Shown here: in pieces, positions 15,342 to 24,061 of the stretch | How positions within the stretch are numbered: the first letter of the stretch is position 1 | Layout: each line of letters starts with the position of its first letter | Assembly (NCBI RefSeq): GCF_000712595.1 | Contig: NZ_JOTN01000001.1 | Span: 233,901-297,900 of the forward strand | Direction: 5' to 3' | Origin: Bacillus manliponensis | Lineage (GTDB): Bacteria; Bacillota; Bacilli; Bacillales; Bacillaceae_G | DNA: 64,000 nucleotides | Position numbers and translations under genes: made by a program | Notes under the pieces: generated by a model | What the model was told of the DNA's origin: nothing | The model's input: the letters and a program-made list of their open reading frames with translations, nothing else | Databases searched by the model: none

Positions 15342-16018
15342 ATCGCACACCTTCTATCTTCTGTAATGAGTCCGTCACGCAGCATGATTCTTCTTGATGA
15401 ATACTCTGCTACTTCTTCTTCGTGTGTAATCATCACGATTGTTGTACCTTCTTTATTTAACTGTGTAAAAATGTCCATTACTTGTTCACCAGACTTTGTA
15501 TCAAGGGCACCTGTTGGCTCATCGGCCATAATGAACGTCGGTTTATTTGCAATTGCACGTGCAATTGCTACACGTTGCTTTTGCCCACCTGATAATTCAT
15601 TTGGTAAGTGATGAACGCGGTCGGATAGTCCAACCTTTCCTAACGCCTCAAGAGCACGCTGACGACGTTCTGCCTTTTTCATTCCGCCATATATAAGCGG
15701 TAATTCCACATTTTCTACCGCTGAAAGACGTGGTAGTAAGTTGAAGTGCTGGAATACAAAACCAATATATTCATTACGAATAAGGGCTAGTTTTTTCTCA
15801 TCTGCTGTTAAAATATTCACGTCATTTAGTACATATTCACCTTTTGTTGGACGATCTAAACAACCGATAATATTCATAAGAGTTGATTTACCAGAACCAG
15901 ATGGTCCCATAATCGAAACAAACTCACCGCTTTTAATCTCTAAGCTAATGCCGTGTAGAATTGGCACTTCAAATTTTCCTTGATTATACGCTTTATGAAT
16001 ATCTTTTAACGTAATCAT
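15338..16018 (-). CDS. yknY: ABC transporter ATP-binding protein (YknY-like)
   Basis: The product has 226 residues, a complete MacB/LolD-class ATPase: Walker A GPSGSGKST (about 39-47), Q loop, signature LSGGQKQRVAIARAI, Walker B ADEPTGALD and H loop MITHEEE. Start and stop both overlap neighbours by 4 bases (ATGA), so translation is coupled to YknX and YknZ. It drives the MacB-type permease. Confidence 0.95.
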   Translation of the reverse strand: MITLKDIHKAYNQGKFEVPILHGISLEIKSGEFVSIMGPSGSGKSTLMNIIGCLDRPTKGEYVLNDVNILTADEKKLALIRNEYIGFVFQHFNLLPRLSAVENVELPLIYGGMKKAERRQRALEALGKVGLSDRVHHLPNELSGGQKQRVAIARAIANKPTFIMADEPTGALDTKSGEQVMDIFTQLNKEGTTIVMITHEEEVAEYSSRRIMLRDGLITEDRRCAI

Positions 16019-17193
16019 TTCTTCGTCACTTCCATTCCGTCATACAGTTTGTCGGAAGGATTTTGAACCACCTTTTGTCCTACTTTTACACCTTCAAGAA
16101 GTTCTACATATTTACCATCAGTTGCACCTTTTTTCACTTCTTGCTTTTTCAGTTTTCCTTTTTTCTCTATGTACACATAGTTTTTATCGCCTTCTTCAAT
16201 TACACTGTTACTTGGAACAGCGATCATCGTTTGGCTGTTTAATTCCACTTGTAAAGATACGTGGTAACCTGGAGATAGTCCCTCTTGTGTATCTAATGTT
16301 GCTTTATATGTGTAATAAGACATGTTCTGTCCTTGTTCTCCTGCCATACCTTGCGCTTCTGCACTCGTTGGATATTCACTCACCTCAACGATTTTACCAG
16401 TCCACTCTTGCTTCTGAGCTGCTTTTGCTGTTACTTTAATTGGTTGATCTTTTTGAATTTGTGATTTTTGAAGTTCTGTTACTGTTCCATGAACTTGGAA
16501 TGGGTCTTTAGAAGCGACTTGTAGAAACGGTGTTCCTTGTCCACTCATCGCTTGGCTAGAGCCTTGCGCTGCGTCTTTATTTACCTTTTGAACAACACCA
16601 TTGAAACTGCTGTATACCGTTAATTCACCTTGCTTTTTCTTTAACTCTTGTTGATGAAGAGCTCCTTTTTCCTTCTCAAGCTCTGCAACCTTTTGCTGCA
16701 TTTCTAACTCGCTTAGCTGAGCTTCTAACGGCTCTGTTACCTCTTTACCTGCTCCGCTATCTTTTGCTGATTTAATATCTTTTTTTAAGGAATCGATTTT
16801 CTTCTTACCTTGATCAATATTCATTGTCGTCATCTTTTGATCAAGCTCTGCTTGCTTCATTTGTAAATTCATTTCTTCATTATCATAAGAGAATAACTTA
16901 TCCCCTTGCTTTACTTCTTGACCTTCTTTTACTGCAATCTCCTGTACTTTTCCTTTTGTTGGATCCGCGTAAAAGTTTTCAATATTACCTGGTTTTACTT
17001 CCCCTGCAATAAGCTTCGTATTACTTAATGTTCTTTCTGTTACCGCTGTTAATTTCACATCAACGTCTTTTCCGACTTTCTTATTTTTCATAACGAAAAT
17101 ATTTACTGCTACAACGGCAACAACTAATGCGATAATACCAGCAATAATCCACTTTTTCTTTTTATTAGGTGTACGAGCGGTTTCTGTTATCAT
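16015..17193 (-). CDS. yknX: Membrane-fusion/adaptor protein (YknX-like)
   Basis: The product has 392 residues. One N-terminal anchor (about 15-35). Then barrel-sandwich (lipoyl) halves (TKGKVQEIAVKEGQEVKQGDKLFSY and LTVYSSFNGVVQKVNKDAAQG) surround a Lys/Glu/Gln-rich coiled-coil hairpin (about 110-190). A beta-barrel and a C-terminal membrane-proximal domain follow. First gene of the operon. In Gram-positives such adaptors work with MacB-like permeases to move peptides or toxins out. Confidence 0.9.
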   Translation of the reverse strand: MITETARTPNKKKKWIIAGIIALVVAVVAVNIFVMKNKKVGKDVDVKLTAVTERTLSNTKLIAGEVKPGNIENFYADPTKGKVQEIAVKEGQEVKQGDKLFSYDNEEMNLQMKQAELDQKMTTMNIDQGKKKIDSLKKDIKSAKDSGAGKEVTEPLEAQLSELEMQQKVAELEKEKGALHQQELKKKQGELTVYSSFNGVVQKVNKDAAQGSSQAMSGQGTPFLQVASKDPFQVHGTVTELQKSQIQKDQPIKVTAKAAQKQEWTGKIVEVSEYPTSAEAQGMAGEQGQNMSYYTYKATLDTQEGLSPGYHVSLQVELNSQTMIAVPSNSVIEEGDKNYVYIEKKGKLKKQEVKKGATDGKYVELLEGVKVGQKVVQNPSDKLYDGMEVTKK

Positions 17194-17564
17194 AGTTCCT
17201 CTCCTTTATACTCTTCATAAAAACATTTGATTACGCAAAACTTTCTGACTATTAAAAACGAAATTATTGCATTCCTTACACGACTTTTACAAAGTTTTAC
17301 ATAACCAATACTATTGTAACAAAAATTTTAAGTTCTTGAAACAGGTTCATATGAATAACTTCCTTAAAATTACTTTAAAAATCACTTTAAAATATGAATT
17401 TCAAATAGATAAAACTAAATATTAGCATAATCTCATGTGATATACACACCTCTCTCTTTCAGTTGCATTACAAATGGAACTTCATGTACACTTTAATTTG
17501 TAATATTACTGTACCTATACACGAGTTATAATAAAATGATTCCCAAATTGGATGGAGGATTATA
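17194..17564. other. Divergent intergenic region, yknX / licD
   Basis: AT-rich 371-bp gap between divergent genes. A good -10 (TATAAT, near 17526) precedes licD, but no convincing -35 was found. I found no strong promoter for yknX and no repeat element. Confidence 0.4.
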
Positions 17565-18329
17565 ATGGAAAACGCAACACAACAAGATCCATTAAAATAT
17601 GCACAAAGTCTTATGTTGCAAATGATGGTGGCAATTCATAACATTTGTGAGGAACACAACATTCCATACTGGTTAACTGATGGAACACTGCTTGGTTCCA
17701 AACGACATAAAGGATTCATTCCGTGGGATGATGATGCAGACCTTGCAATGCTACGAGAAGATTACGAAAAGTTTTCCCGTATTGTAGCTACACATCTTCC
17801 TGCACCGTTTCAAGTAGAAACAGTAGATATTAATACACAAGGAAAACATAACTGGCTAAAAATCGTATATTTAGGTGGATTTGAATGGACAGACTGGGAT
17901 GGTGTAAAACGACAAGGTCTTTCTATCGACATCTTCCCGTTTGATTATGTACATGAAACAAGCAAAGTTCAAAAGATTACCCATCGACTTGCTCGCCTTG
18001 AGTATCCGATGCAAGTGAACTCCGCAAAAGACTTCATTTGCCGCATCATTAACAATATGCAAATACAAAAAATCTATGCGAAGTTCACAAAGAAATCAAA
18101 CATCGTCACATATGGTGTAGAAACACCGTTCTTCGGCTGGGCATACTTTGAAGTAGATAAAATCTTTCCGCTTCAAAAAGGTATCTTTGAAGGGGAATGG
18201 TTCCAAACTCCGAAAGATACACATGAATATTTAACGTTATTATATGGTGATTACATGCAACCACCGAAAGAAAGCGAACGCCGCATTCATATGGGTGACC
18301 TACAACTTACAAATGAAGACGAAAAATAA
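17565..18329 (+). CDS. licD: LicD-family phosphocholine transferase
   Basis: The product has 254 residues. LicD signature: ICEEHNIPYWLTDGTLLGSKRHKG followed by FIPWDDDADLAM (about residues 46-62), the nucleotidyltransferase-like metal-binding acidic cluster. LicD enzymes transfer phosphocholine from CDP-choline to surface polysaccharide. The gene is convergent with licC, licB and the licA fusion, which fits the full pathway. Acceptor unknown. Start ATG 17565 is preceded by GGAGG. Confidence 0.85.
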   Translation: MENATQQDPLKYAQSLMLQMMVAIHNICEEHNIPYWLTDGTLLGSKRHKGFIPWDDDADLAMLREDYEKFSRIVATHLPAPFQVETVDINTQGKHNWLKIVYLGGFEWTDWDGVKRQGLSIDIFPFDYVHETSKVQKITHRLARLEYPMQVNSAKDFICRIINNMQIQKIYAKFTKKSNIVTYGVETPFFGWAYFEVDKIFPLQKGIFEGEWFQTPKDTHEYLTLLYGDYMQPPKESERRIHMGDLQLTNEDEK

Positions 18330-18358
18330 ACCGAGCTCCTATAAGGAGCTCGGTTTTT
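18329..18358. terminator. Terminator between licD and licC
   Basis: Stem AACCGAGCTCC / GGAGCTCGGTT, 5-base loop, T run. Overlaps the end of licD and can act for the convergent operon too. Confidence 0.9.
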
Positions 18359-18361
18359 CCT

Positions 18362-19054
18362 TTATACAAGAGAAGCAATCGTTTCTTCTACCTTCTCTAA
18401 ATCTTCAACAGAATCAATTTCAAAGCTATCGTAACTACCGATTTTGTGAAGATGTACATTTAGCTTATCGATGTTATCTTTTACGATATTATCCCAGTAC
18501 AGTTCACTGAAATCGCCACTTTCAACAACTTCTTCTAGCTTCTGCACAATATATGTGCCATCTTCTTTTGACCAGTATGAAATTCCACATAAGATGTAGT
18601 CATCACTACCGTCACCAATTTCAATGTCGTACACTTTTCCATCTTCATCGTGTTTAATAATCCACTCATTTTTAAAGTCATCTTTCTTTGCACTTAAGTA
18701 TAAAGAAGACTTAGGGTTCTCTATGAAAATGTTGCGGTGTAAGTATACATCTGCATCCATTACGTATGCATCTTGTAAGTAGTCACGCACTAAGTACATC
18801 GTATAAATATTGTTGTATACATCATATTTATCGTTATGCACAAGCTTTACATTGTACTTATCAACAAGATAATCAAACTTCTCCGCTAAATATCCTGTCA
18901 CAACGATAATTTCTTCGACACCTGTTTGTTTTAAATATTCAATTTGTCTCTCTAGCATCGGTTTTCCGTTCACCTGTACTAGCGACTTTGGCGTTGTTAA
19001 TGTTAACGGGCGCAAACGCGTACCCATGCCAGCAGCTAAAAGAATGGCTCTCAT
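18362..19054 (-). CDS. licC: Choline-phosphate cytidylyltransferase (LicC-like)
   Basis: The product has 230 residues. Nucleotidyltransferase signature LLAAGMGTRLRPLTLTTPKSLVQVNGKPMLERQI at the N-terminus. The DADVYLHRN aspartates near 97 bind metal. Length and domain match LicC, which makes CDP-choline. A sugar-phosphate specificity cannot be excluded by motif alone, but the licB/licA/licD neighbours point to choline. Overlaps the transporter gene by 4 bases. Confidence 0.8.
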   Translation of the reverse strand: MRAILLAAGMGTRLRPLTLTTPKSLVQVNGKPMLERQIEYLKQTGVEEIIVVTGYLAEKFDYLVDKYNVKLVHNDKYDVYNNIYTMYLVRDYLQDAYVMDADVYLHRNIFIENPKSSLYLSAKKDDFKNEWIIKHDEDGKVYDIEIGDGSDDYILCGISYWSKEDGTYIVQKLEEVVESGDFSELYWDNIVKDNIDKLNVHLHKIGSYDSFEIDSVEDLEKVEETIASLV

Positions 19055-20025
19055 GCTGTTTCACCTCGGTATTTTTTTGTTTTTTTCAATTCATCTGGGT
19101 CTGCTACTGTTAATATTGATCCGATTAAAATAGCCGCGCAACAAATCATAAGTTTCCATGAAAACGGCGTTCCAAGTACTACAACAGAAATGACAACCGC
19201 CCATGCTGCATACGTAATATTCATTGCCATCGCTCTTGTCGGTCCAATTTGATAAATCGCTTTATAATAGAAGACATACGACGCTGTTCCAACTAAAGCA
19301 ATAAAGATAATTAACAGAAACTCCATGCTCATTATAACGTCTACTGTTAAGAAATGACCACCAAAGACTGGCAAAATAAACAATCCATATGTCCCTGCTG
19401 ATACGAGCTGACGAATTTGAAGCGCCTCTTCTGGCGATACTTCATCATCTTTCATACCATATGCACAAATGACACACTCAAGCCCCCAGCCAACTGTACA
19501 AATAAGTGCAAACATAAAACCAAGTGCGAAATTCTCTGACGTAAAGCCTTCACCTGTAAATCCAAGTAAGAAAATAGAGACAATACTAATCACAAGGCCA
19601 ATCCAGTTTGGCAAACGAAGACGGTCCTTTAAAAATAAGAAAGCAAAAAACGCACCAATCGCCGGGTAAATCGCAGAAATCGCAGCCGTATACGAAGCGC
19701 CAATATATTTAACCGCTAATACATAACACGTCATTCCAACTGGTCCACCAAGCAATGCTCCAAGCATCACAAAACGACCGCTTCTCGTTTTCATTTTGGA
19801 AAGGGCTGTTTTTAACTGCCCTCTCATCGACATATAGACCATCATCCATAAGCTCGACATAAAATCATGTAAAAACGTACTCACAAGCGGAGCGAGGAAA
19901 ATAACCGTCTCTGTTGAAAGCATTAACTGCGATGATAATACAATTCCAATTAAAACTGTATCAACTGCCCACGCAAATCCAGAAAACAGACCATAAAATG
20001 CACCTTTACTTTGTGTCAATTTCAT
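19051..20025 (-). CDS. licB: DMT/EamA-family transporter (LicB-like choline permease)
   Basis: The product has 324 residues with ten hydrophobic segments and two internally similar EamA halves. LicB proteins are DMT-superfamily transporters that import choline, and position between licC and the kinase gene supports this. It overlaps licC by 4 bases and starts 15 bases after the licA-type gene, so all three are one operon. Confidence 0.75.
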   Translation of the reverse strand: MKLTQSKGAFYGLFSGFAWAVDTVLIGIVLSSQLMLSTETVIFLAPLVSTFLHDFMSSLWMMVYMSMRGQLKTALSKMKTRSGRFVMLGALLGGPVGMTCYVLAVKYIGASYTAAISAIYPAIGAFFAFLFLKDRLRLPNWIGLVISIVSIFLLGFTGEGFTSENFALGFMFALICTVGWGLECVICAYGMKDDEVSPEEALQIRQLVSAGTYGLFILPVFGGHFLTVDVIMSMEFLLIIFIALVGTASYVFYYKAIYQIGPTRAMAMNITYAAWAVVISVVVLGTPFSWKLMICCAAILIGSILTVADPDELKKTKKYRGETA

Positions 20026-20040
20026 CCTAATATCCCCCGT

Positions 20041-21891
20041 TTATATGAAGACTGAGAAGAATTGTAAGTTTTTCTTCGCTCGATTGTAGCGATCGATGCC
20101 ATACGTTCCAAAATCGCTTCCCTTTGCTTCTTTAATATTTGTCCAAATGCTCCATAAGAAGTCTTGGAAAATTTTATTCATCATAATGCGCTGTTTATGC
20201 TCATCTTTCACTTGTCCGCCAAAATAATAATCTAAAAACAGCTCTTCTTCCTCTTCAGAAAATCCTGATTCTAAGCTGTGAGCCGCAAGATCCCACATCG
20301 GGTCGTTCATACCGCCATATTCCCAGTCGATTAAATATATCTTCTCTTCGCCGCTTTTAACGAAGTTTTCTGGAACTGTATCGTTATGACATGGCGTAAG
20401 CTCTACATTCATCGCCTCGTACATTTCCTTTAACTTTACTATGTGGCTTTTTACTTCTTCATAATCATCGAAGTTTTTCCCGTTCACCTTTTTCAGTAAC
20501 CCTTCATAATGCTCGATTTTCTCAAAAACGTTAAACTCACTTTGCATCACAGCACCTGACGTATGAAGCTGCTTTAATACAGAAGCAGTTAACATCATAT
20601 TGTCACTACGTCTTGCTGTTTTTGGATTTAACGTTTCCGCATTTTCAATAAACTCCGCTAACTTTACACCTGTTTCTGCATTGAAATAAAGAAGTTCTGC
20701 ATCAATACCTAAATCACTTGCCACTTTCGCATTCACTTTCTCATCATGGCGACTAATCATCTCTTCCGTTCCGCTTCCAGGAACACGGAGAACGTACTCT
20801 TTCTCATTTGCGATTACTTTAAAGTTCGTATTTGTCATCCCGCCAAACGGCTGAATTTCTGTTACTTCATCAATAGAAATTTGAAGCGCCTCTGCTACGT
20901 AACGCTTAATTTGTTTCTCTTTAAACTCCGCTTCTTTTCTCTTTAACTGACGATATACTTTATTTTGCACGTGTTCATATTGCTCATTCGTATCAATCTC
21001 AGCCCATACAACGCTCTGCAGCTTCACATAACCGATATCATACGTTCGCGCAACATCTAATAATAAATACTCATAATTCACATATGGGTTTTTATTATAA
21101 CGGTACGCCTCTAACATTTTCGCAAACACTTCACGTGAAATTTTTGACACACCAATCATCTCACCATCAATACGGTTCAGCTGGTGAATGTCCTTTGAAA
21201 TTTTATATAAATGTCCATTTTGAATTTCAACGAACGCCTCATCACCAGAGCCACTCTCATTTGTAATGAGAACACAATCACGCTCTGGATATTGAAGCAC
21301 TTGCATAATCGCTCGCTCTTCAATGACAATATCATCTTCAATTAGTAAAAAATCATCGTCAATTAGCTCACTCACACAAACAAGTGAAGCCATAGAACCT
21401 GTCCACTTATACTTATGATTCTCTGTAAAATACACATCGCTTGTTCCTTCATAACTCGCAAACGCCTCTTGTTTATATCCAGTAACAATTACAACCTTCT
21501 CAATCCCGTTACGCTTTAACACATCTAAGTGACGATCTAAAATCGTTTGCTCCTCAAGTTGCAGCAAACAAGACGGCTTTCCAATTTCTTTTCGGTTACC
21601 AGCCGCCAAAATAACAGCTTGCGTCACCTTTTTATACCCTTGCTGATGCATACGAATTTTCTTCCCTTGCAGCTCAGCTAACTCACGATGCAAGAATGAA
21701 AGCCCCTTCTCATGCAAATAATAACTCATCCGCTTACCTGATTTTTTACTGTAAATATACTCACGCTCAGCTAAATCGTTCATAATATAATTCACTTTAC
21801 CAACAGACATCTCACAACGCTCCGCAATTTTCTTCTGACTCATATGCGGATCCTTATTAATAATCTCTAATATATTCAGCACATGTTGCAT
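20041..21891 (-). CDS. Fusion: winged HTH - NTP transferase - choline kinase (LicA-type)
   Basis: The product has 616 residues with three parts. Residues 1-75: winged helix-turn-helix (HMSQKKIAERCEMSVGKVNYIMNDLAERE). Residues 90-310: MobA/LicC-like nucleotidyltransferase (QAVILAAGNRKEIGKPSCLLQL, IEDDIVIEE). Residues 330-616: choline kinase/APH fold with the Brenner motif CHNDTVPENF and IDWEYGGMNDPMWDLA. The NTP-transferase N-terminus lacks the usual GxGTRL pattern (GNRKEIGKP), so its activity is less certain than the kinase. First gene of the lic operon. The HTH suggests autoregulation or regulation by choline state; that is inference. ATG 21891 follows GGAGG. Confidence 0.85.
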   Translation of the reverse strand: MQHVLNILEIINKDPHMSQKKIAERCEMSVGKVNYIMNDLAEREYIYSKKSGKRMSYYLHEKGLSFLHRELAELQGKKIRMHQQGYKKVTQAVILAAGNRKEIGKPSCLLQLEEQTILDRHLDVLKRNGIEKVVIVTGYKQEAFASYEGTSDVYFTENHKYKWTGSMASLVCVSELIDDDFLLIEDDIVIEERAIMQVLQYPERDCVLITNESGSGDEAFVEIQNGHLYKISKDIHQLNRIDGEMIGVSKISREVFAKMLEAYRYNKNPYVNYEYLLLDVARTYDIGYVKLQSVVWAEIDTNEQYEHVQNKVYRQLKRKEAEFKEKQIKRYVAEALQISIDEVTEIQPFGGMTNTNFKVIANEKEYVLRVPGSGTEEMISRHDEKVNAKVASDLGIDAELLYFNAETGVKLAEFIENAETLNPKTARRSDNMMLTASVLKQLHTSGAVMQSEFNVFEKIEHYEGLLKKVNGKNFDDYEEVKSHIVKLKEMYEAMNVELTPCHNDTVPENFVKSGEEKIYLIDWEYGGMNDPMWDLAAHSLESGFSEEEEELFLDYYFGGQVKDEHKQRIMMNKIFQDFLWSIWTNIKEAKGSDFGTYGIDRYNRAKKNLQFFSVFI

Positions 21892-21937
21892 CGCATATCC
21901 TCCATCTACAATACGTTCAATTTTTGAATGTATTTGT

Positions 21938-21966
21938 ATGTTATCACGGATTGATTAGATTGTAAA
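21938..21966 (-). promoter_or_regulatory. Probable promoter of the lic operon
   Basis: On the minus strand, TTTACA (21966-21961), 17-bp spacer, TAACAT (21943-21938). It lies about 45 bases before the start of the licA-type fusion. Confidence 0.55.
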
Positions 21967-22014
21967 TGTTTTGTAAAGGGATAATGAAGATTGTAAATAA
22001 TATTCAGAAATTAA

Positions 22015-22088
22015 TTTAAACAAACGTTTGATTAGTACAAAAAGGCTATAAACAATTATAGTTTCCCATTTAAACAAACGTTTGATTA
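22015..22088. promoter_or_regulatory. Duplicated palindromic operator-like site
   Basis: TTTAAACAAACGTTTGATTA occurs exactly twice, at 22015-22034 and 22069-22088. Its core CAAACGTTTG is a perfect palindrome. The form resembles TetR-family operators, but no TetR gene is in this window. The sites are 50-120 bp upstream of the lic promoter and just downstream of the next operon's terminator. Confidence 0.5.
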
Positions 22089-22096
22089 AACAAAAA

Positions 22097-22126
22097 AACA
22101 CCGCCACCTCATATAGCGGCAGTGTT
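22097..22126 (-). terminator. Terminator of the 126-residue gene
   Basis: On the minus strand, AACAC-T-GCCGC pairs with GTGGC-G-GTGTT, followed by a U run. Confidence 0.75.
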
Positions 22127-22135
22127 CCTTTTTCT

Positions 22136-22516
22136 TCACGATGCAATCATCTCTTTCAGGAGATTCTCTTTCACAAGCTCATACGCTTCTACTTCTTCTG
22201 GCGTCATTTCTCGCTGTGATTCTTCTTGATGAAAATCGGCTCCATATTCTCTTATAATCCAGCCTGTCTTACTTTTGCAGTCTTCTCTGTACTGTTCCTT
22301 TTCTGCTTCAGTTGGAAATAAAGCAGGCGTGCTAGTCATAAATGTCTCAATGTGCAGTGGCGTATACTCTTGCCCTTGCTTGTCCAACAAATTAATGACG
22401 ACTCCTACATCTGATACACTACGAACCGCAAACTCATACATACAATTACTTACAGTGACTGTAGCTATGCAAAAATACGACTTCTCCATATTCGAGAATG
22501 TTAGATCCAATTTCAT
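22136..22516 (-). CDS. Hypothetical protein, about 126 residues
   Basis: No recognised family. N-terminal half beta-rich (YFCIATVTVSNCMYEFAVRSVSDVGVVINLLD); C-terminal half acidic and helical (TPEEVEAYELVKENLLKE). No signal peptide. The start is ambiguous: GGGGGA is only 1-2 nt from ATG 22516 but 7 nt from TTG 22510. Monocistronic with its own terminator. Confidence 0.6.
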   Translation of the reverse strand: MKLDLTFSNMEKSYFCIATVTVSNCMYEFAVRSVSDVGVVINLLDKQGQEYTPLHIETFMTSTPALFPTEAEKEQYREDCKSKTGWIIREYGADFHQEESQREMTPEEVEAYELVKENLLKEMIAS

Positions 22517-22618
22517 TCCCCCTTTTATTTAAGTCACTTTTATTATCCAATATCAATATTAAGGCTGTATAAATTCCATGTTAATAATTTGTATTTTTTA
22601 CCAAAACAAAAGAGGTGA

Positions 22619-23641
22619 CTATTTCACCCCTTCTTTACAATTCTCGTTATAGTACGTTTGCCACCTCCACGCATCTGTGCACATCTCTTCAATTCCGCGC
22701 GTTGCTCTCCACCCTAGCTCTCGCTCTGCCTTATTACAATTCGCAAAACTAACCGCAATATCGCCCGGTCTTCTTCCTATCACCTTATAAGGAATCGGAA
22801 TACCTGAAGCTTCCTCAAATGCGCGCACAACTTCAAACACGCTATATCCTTTTCCTGTGCCAAGATTATACACATTCACTCCATCTTCCTCTAGCACTTT
22901 CTCTAGCGCCTTCACATGACCCTCCGCAAGATCAACAACGTGAATATAATCGCGTACACCTGTCCCGTCCTCTGTCGGATAATCGTCTCCAAATATACGA
23001 AGTTCCTCTAACTGCCTTACCGCTACTTGCGACACAAAAGGCATTAAATTATTCGGAATACCATTTGGATTCTCACCAATTCGTCCGCTCTCATGTGCAC
23101 CACACGGATTAAAATAACGAAGGAACGTAATGCCCCACTCATCATCTGCCACAGCTACATCACGCAATACTTGCTCTAACATGAGCTTCGTTCGTCCATA
23201 TGGATTTGTTGCACCTAAAGGGAAATCTTCCATAATCGGCGACGTTTCAGGCGCACCGTATACAGTTGCTGACGAACTAAAAATCATCTTCTTCACGCCG
23301 TGCTGTTGCATCACATCACATAAAACAACCGTGCTTGTTATGTTGTTATAATAGTACATAAGCGGCTTCGCAACAGACTCCCCAACTGCTTTAAAACCTG
23401 CAAAATGAATAACCGCATCAATCTTGTGTGCTGAAAAAATACGATTCATTTCCTCTCTATCTACTACATCCACCTCATAAAACGGAAACTGCTTACCCGT
23501 TATCGCACTCACTTCATGTAAACATTGCACCGAACTATTTGAAAAATTATCTACCACAACAATCTCATAGCCACTATTTAATAATGAAACGCACGTATGA
23601 CTCCCAATATACCCAGCTCCGCCTGTAACAAGAATCGCCAT
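22619..23641 (-). CDS. galE: UDP-glucose 4-epimerase
   Basis: The product has 340 residues from ATG 23641 (MAILVTGGAGYIGSHT); the GTG nine bases upstream belongs to the ribosome site. NAD-binding GGAGYIG at the N-terminus, catalytic SSSATVYG (Ser) and NPYGRTK (Tyr/Lys pair, about 148-152), and the YNLGTGKGYSV region are all present. It interconverts UDP-glucose and UDP-galactose, likely feeding surface polysaccharide. Monocistronic. Confidence 0.95.
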   Translation of the reverse strand: MAILVTGGAGYIGSHTCVSLLNSGYEIVVVDNFSNSSVQCLHEVSAITGKQFPFYEVDVVDREEMNRIFSAHKIDAVIHFAGFKAVGESVAKPLMYYYNNITSTVVLCDVMQQHGVKKMIFSSSATVYGAPETSPIMEDFPLGATNPYGRTKLMLEQVLRDVAVADDEWGITFLRYFNPCGAHESGRIGENPNGIPNNLMPFVSQVAVRQLEELRIFGDDYPTEDGTGVRDYIHVVDLAEGHVKALEKVLEEDGVNVYNLGTGKGYSVFEVVRAFEEASGIPIPYKVIGRRPGDIAVSFANCNKAERELGWRATRGIEEMCTDAWRWQTYYNENCKEGVK

Positions 23642-23922
23642 TACAAACACCCCTTTTTAATTATATTAATATAATATAAAGATAATAAAATTTATATTAG
23701 ATAAGAAAACTAGATAACTTCCCCCTCATCTACATAATAAATTAACCATAAAACTCCAAATTCCTTCTTAATTGTGCTTTATTAAAAGATACTTCTTACT
23801 ACTCTATGTAAAACCGTTTCAGTTATTATTTATCCTGTCGCACTTACAATTTCGTTACTCAAATGTAAAATTCCCCACCACCTTTCATTTACACACCTAC
23901 TTCATTTAGTCCCACATATAAA

Positions 23923-24021
23923 GTGAAACTTCACTCAGTAGGGGTTTTCTTCATCCCCCACCTAAACTTCTTTGCTTCTCTCAAATTTTGAGGTGGGAGT
24001 CTTACAGCCAGTTAATGCGGG
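23923..24021 (+). mobile_element. bcr1-like repeat, copy 3
   Basis: Starts GTGAAACTTCACTCAGTAGG, contains CTCCCACC-type stem (CCCCCACCTAAACTTCTTTG ... TTTTGAGGTGGGAG) and ends GTTAATGCGGG. ATAAA flanks both edges (23918-23922 and 24022-24026). It lies in the 420-bp gap between galE and the LCP gene, next to the LCP terminator. The remaining part of the gap (23642-23917) shows no gene or clear signal. Confidence 0.8.
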
Positions 24022-24030
24022 ATAAAAATA

Positions 24031-24055
24031 AACCCAGCTACTTAGAAGCTGGGTT
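24031..24055 (-). terminator. Terminator of the LCP gene
   Basis: Stem AACCCAGCT / AGCTGGGTT, followed on the minus strand by a U-rich stretch that overlaps the edge of bcr1-like copy 3. Confidence 0.8.
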
Positions 24056-24061
24056 GTTTCA

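Noticed and set aside
14878-15366. Long plus-strand ORF opposite yknZ
   Set aside because: Ser/Thr/Ile/Pro-rich antisense frame of a well supported ABC permease gene.
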